This document shows, one piece after another, positions 4,185 to 5,667 of a DNA stretch of 5,667 nt. Below the pieces are notes generated by a model. That model was not told the origin of the DNA. It worked only from the letters and a program-made list of their open reading frames with translations, and made no database searches. The stretch lies in the NCBI GenBank assembly GCA_947587775.1, contig CANPYD010000071.1, positions 1 to 5,667 on the forward strand, given 5' to 3'. Made by a program: the position numbers and the translations under genes. Numbering within the stretch: position 1 is the stretch's first letter; each line of letters starts with the position of its first letter. Source of the stretch: an uncultured Clostridia bacterium. Lineage in GTDB: Bacteria; Bacillota; Clostridia; Christensenellales; Borkfalkiaceae.

Positions 4185-5363
4185 TTACCGATACTCCCGA
4201 TACAACGCCAAAAAGGCGGGGAGACTCTTTTCGATCACGGAACGGGAGACGCAATAGGAAATGCGCACATACCCTTTGACGCCGAAACTGTCGGACGGGA
4301 CGAGGAGAAGCTCGTGCTTTTTCGCACGCTCCGAAAAGGCGACGGCGTCCTCTTCGAGCGCCTTGACAAAGAGATAAAACGCGCCCTCGGGCGGCACGCA
4401 CTCATAGCCGTAAGAAGTGAGTGCGTCATACAAAAGATCGCGGTTTTTGCGGTACTCCCCGACGTCGCTCACCTTCCCGAGGCTCGCCGCGCAGACGCGC
4501 TGGAAGAGGGCGGGCGCACAGACGTAGCCGAGCTTTCTGCCCGCTCCCGCGACCGCCGCGGCGATCTCCCCCGCACGGCAGGCAAAGGGACTCACGGCGA
4601 TGTAGCCGATGCGCTCCCCCGCAAGGGAGAGAGACTTCGAGAAAGAGTAACAGACGATCGTCTCGTGATAAAAGCGCATGGGATAGGGCACCGCCGCGCC
4701 GTAGGTGAGTTCGCGATAGGGCTCGTCGGCGATGAGGAAGATCGGCTCCCCCTTTTCGAGGCTCTTTTGCTCGAGAAGCGCTGTGAGGGTGCGGAGTTCC
4801 TCTTCCGAGATCACGGCGCCCGTCGGGTTGTTGGGGGAGTTGAGAAGGATCCCCTTGGTATGCGGCCCGATCGCCCTTTCAAGCGCCTCAAAATCGAGAT
4901 GGAACCGCCCGTCCGAGGGCACGACAACGAGCTTTGCGCCCGCGCCCTCGACGAAAATGCGGTACTCGGGGAAGAAGGGCGCGATGACGATGAACTCGTC
5001 CCCCTCTTCGCAGAGCGCGGCAATTGTGATGGCCAGCGACGCCGCCGCCCCGCAGGTCATGTAGATGAGGTTTGCGGACACGGGTACCCCGAATTCCCTC
5101 TGTATGTAGGCTGCGACGGCCTCTCTTACGGCGGGTGCGCCCGCCGCCGAGGTGTAGCCGTGAAGGATCTCGGGCGGGGTCGTGTCGATGAGCCGCTTGA
5201 TCTCGTCCTGCACGATTGCGGGTGCGGGGACGGACGGATTGCCGATGGAGAAATCGAAGACATTCTCCTCGCCGATCTCCGCCTTGCGCGCGTTTCCGTA
5301 CTCGAAGAGCTCGCGGATGACGCTCCGCTCTTCGCCCAAATGTTGCATGGTTTTATTGAACAT
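4185..5363 (-). CDS. Class I/II pyridoxal-phosphate-dependent aminotransferase (aspartate aminotransferase family)
   Basis: Cytosolic PLP enzyme of 392 residues, the usual length for fold-type I aspartate-aminotransferase relatives, expected to move an amino group between an amino acid and a 2-oxo acid. The opening stretch (RSVIRELFEYGNARK, then ENVFDFSIGNPSVPAP around 34-48) is typical of a Clostridia subgroup annotated generically as PLP-dependent aminotransferase. Catalytic features are complete. SPNNPTG lies at 176-182 with N179 contacting the ring. D213 and Y216 in ADEPY contact the pyridine N and O3'. The Schiff-base lysine is K243 in SFSKSLSLAGERIG, with R251 contacting phosphate, and R367 in YVRISYC is the substrate carboxylate-binding arginine. 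The ATG at 5361-5363 has AAGGAG (5369-5374) five bases upstream. It is separated from spoVT by 303 bp of repeats, so it is probably its own unit. Donor and acceptor specificity cannot be decided; no symbol is assigned. Confidence 0.93.
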   Translation of the reverse strand: MFNKTMQHLGEERSVIRELFEYGNARKAEIGEENVFDFSIGNPSVPAPAIVQDEIKRLIDTTPPEILHGYTSAAGAPAVREAVAAYIQREFGVPVSANLIYMTCGAAASLAITIAALCEEGDEFIVIAPFFPEYRIFVEGAGAKLVVVPSDGRFHLDFEALERAIGPHTKGILLNSPNNPTGAVISEEELRTLTALLEQKSLEKGEPIFLIADEPYRELTYGAAVPYPMRFYHETIVCYSFSKSLSLAGERIGYIAVSPFACRAGEIAAAVAGAGRKLGYVCAPALFQRVCAASLGKVSDVGEYRKNRDLLYDALTSYGYECVPPEGAFYLFVKALEEDAVAFSERAKKHELLLVPSDSFGVKGYVRISYCVSRSVIEKSLPAFLALYREYR

Positions 5364-5379
5364 AAAAGCTCCTTGTTTT

Positions 5380-5439
5380 CGTTGAATTTGTTTTTTCGTC
5401 TGCCCCCTTTAGGGGGCATGCTCAAAAACAAATTCAACG
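5380..5439. repeat. Nested palindrome upstream of the aminotransferase gene
   Basis: Perfect 16-base arms CGTTGAATTTGTTTTT (5380-5395) and AAAAACAAATTCAACG (5424-5439) enclose a second perfect stem, TGCCCCC (5401-5407) and GGGGGCA (5412-5418), with a four-base loop. The two stems are separated by symmetric five-base internal loops. The element ends 16 bases before the aminotransferase start codon and just above its Shine-Dalgarno. It could be an intergenic palindromic repeat element, or a leader hairpin in the aminotransferase transcript. Its AT-rich outer stem differs from the GC-rich modules elsewhere in the window. Confidence 0.75.
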
Positions 5440-5667
5440 AGGGGTTAAGTTTTTTGCCTTGTAATTGCAATTCGGCCGTCCCTGTTCTGTTTCACAGGAC
5501 AGTAAGTCGAAGGGGTTCGACAAATTGAGTGGAGCGGCGCAAAAGCGTGGTTTTGCTTCGCGCAGTAATTCAGAACTCGCCCCACCCCCCTACCTTGGGC
5601 GGCAGGTACCGCCGCAAGGCCCGTCGCAGTTGCCACTGCTCCTGTCGCGGCGCAGCTCACAGTGCAC
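5440..5667. other. Non-coding or unassigned region with small palindromes
   Basis: No gene is recognisable here. One minus-strand frame of 71 codons (5660-5445) has no family resemblance and crosses palindromes, so I do not call it. Visible structure: the 10-base palindrome AATTGCAATT (5463-5472); a hairpin with GTCC/GGAC and TGT/ACA pairing around 5479-5500; and the stem GTCGAA-gggg-TTCGAC (5506-5521). GCAAAA and TTTTGC also pair around 5538-5556. The density of hairpins resembles the repeat-filled gaps elsewhere, but the sequences are not the same modules. I found no convincing -10/-35 promoter for the aminotransferase. Confidence 0.4.

Noticed and set aside
5506..5525. GGTTCGA-like T-loop suggesting a tRNA
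   Set aside because: It is part of the GTCGAA/TTCGAC palindrome; no acceptor stem, D-arm or anticodon arm can be placed around it on either strand.
4095..5528. Plus-strand open frame of 477 codons opposite the aminotransferase
   Set aside because: It is antisense to a gene with a complete PLP catalytic set, starts inside repeat A and ends in palindromic non-coding sequence; no recognisable domain.
5445..5660. Minus-strand 71-codon frame starting MSCAATGAVATA
   Set aside because: No visible Shine-Dalgarno, no known motif, Ala/Gly-rich start and several hairpins crossed; more likely chance than a gene.

Overview
The window looks like chromosomal DNA from an endospore-forming member of the Bacillota, probably a GC-rich uncultured Clostridia; I cannot name the genus. 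The main reason is gene order. Reading the minus strand there is spoVT, a SpoVB/YabM-type lipid flippase, then a YabN-type MazG pyrophosphohydrolase. This is the spoVT-yabM-yabN order of Bacillus subtilis and many other spore formers. All five recognisable genes are on the minus strand, so transcription runs from high to low coordinates.

Layout in transcription order: (1) 5667-5364 has no convincing gene; it holds several palindromes, including a nested hairpin just before the next gene. (2) 5363-4185 is a class I/II PLP-dependent aminotransferase. (3) 4184-3882 is filled with palindromic repeat modules (A and B here), followed by a plausible sigma-G promoter and an inverted repeat that contains the spoVT ribosome binding site. 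(4) 3881-3336 is spoVT. (5) 3335-3111 is again mostly repeat (modules C and D). (6) 3110 to about 1813 (or 1671) is the flippase, whose 3' end has a perfect in-frame A AAA AAG slippery heptamer. (7) 1816-413 is mazG. (8) From 429 leftward is the start of dusB. Recognisable DusB sequence stops after about 66 residues, where a block of repeats B, B, A and C begins and continues to the window edge without a stop codon.

The flippase, mazG and dusB overlap and probably form one translationally coupled unit. SpoVT is a late forespore regulator, and the flippase belongs to the SpoVB/MurJ superfamily that handles lipid-linked cell-wall intermediates. MazG and DusB are housekeeping functions (nucleotide clean-up and tRNA dihydrouridine formation). 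The aminotransferase is separated from the cluster by repeats and is probably an independent metabolic gene.

The most unusual content is between and around the genes. There are compact multi-module palindromic repeats with paired base changes in their stems, one block of which interrupts or extends dusB. There is a possible -1 frameshift that would end the flippase exactly on the mazG start codon. There is also an inverted repeat placed so that it could treat read-through and sigma-G-initiated spoVT transcripts differently. I see no CRISPR array, tRNA, rRNA, transposase gene, phage gene or defence system.
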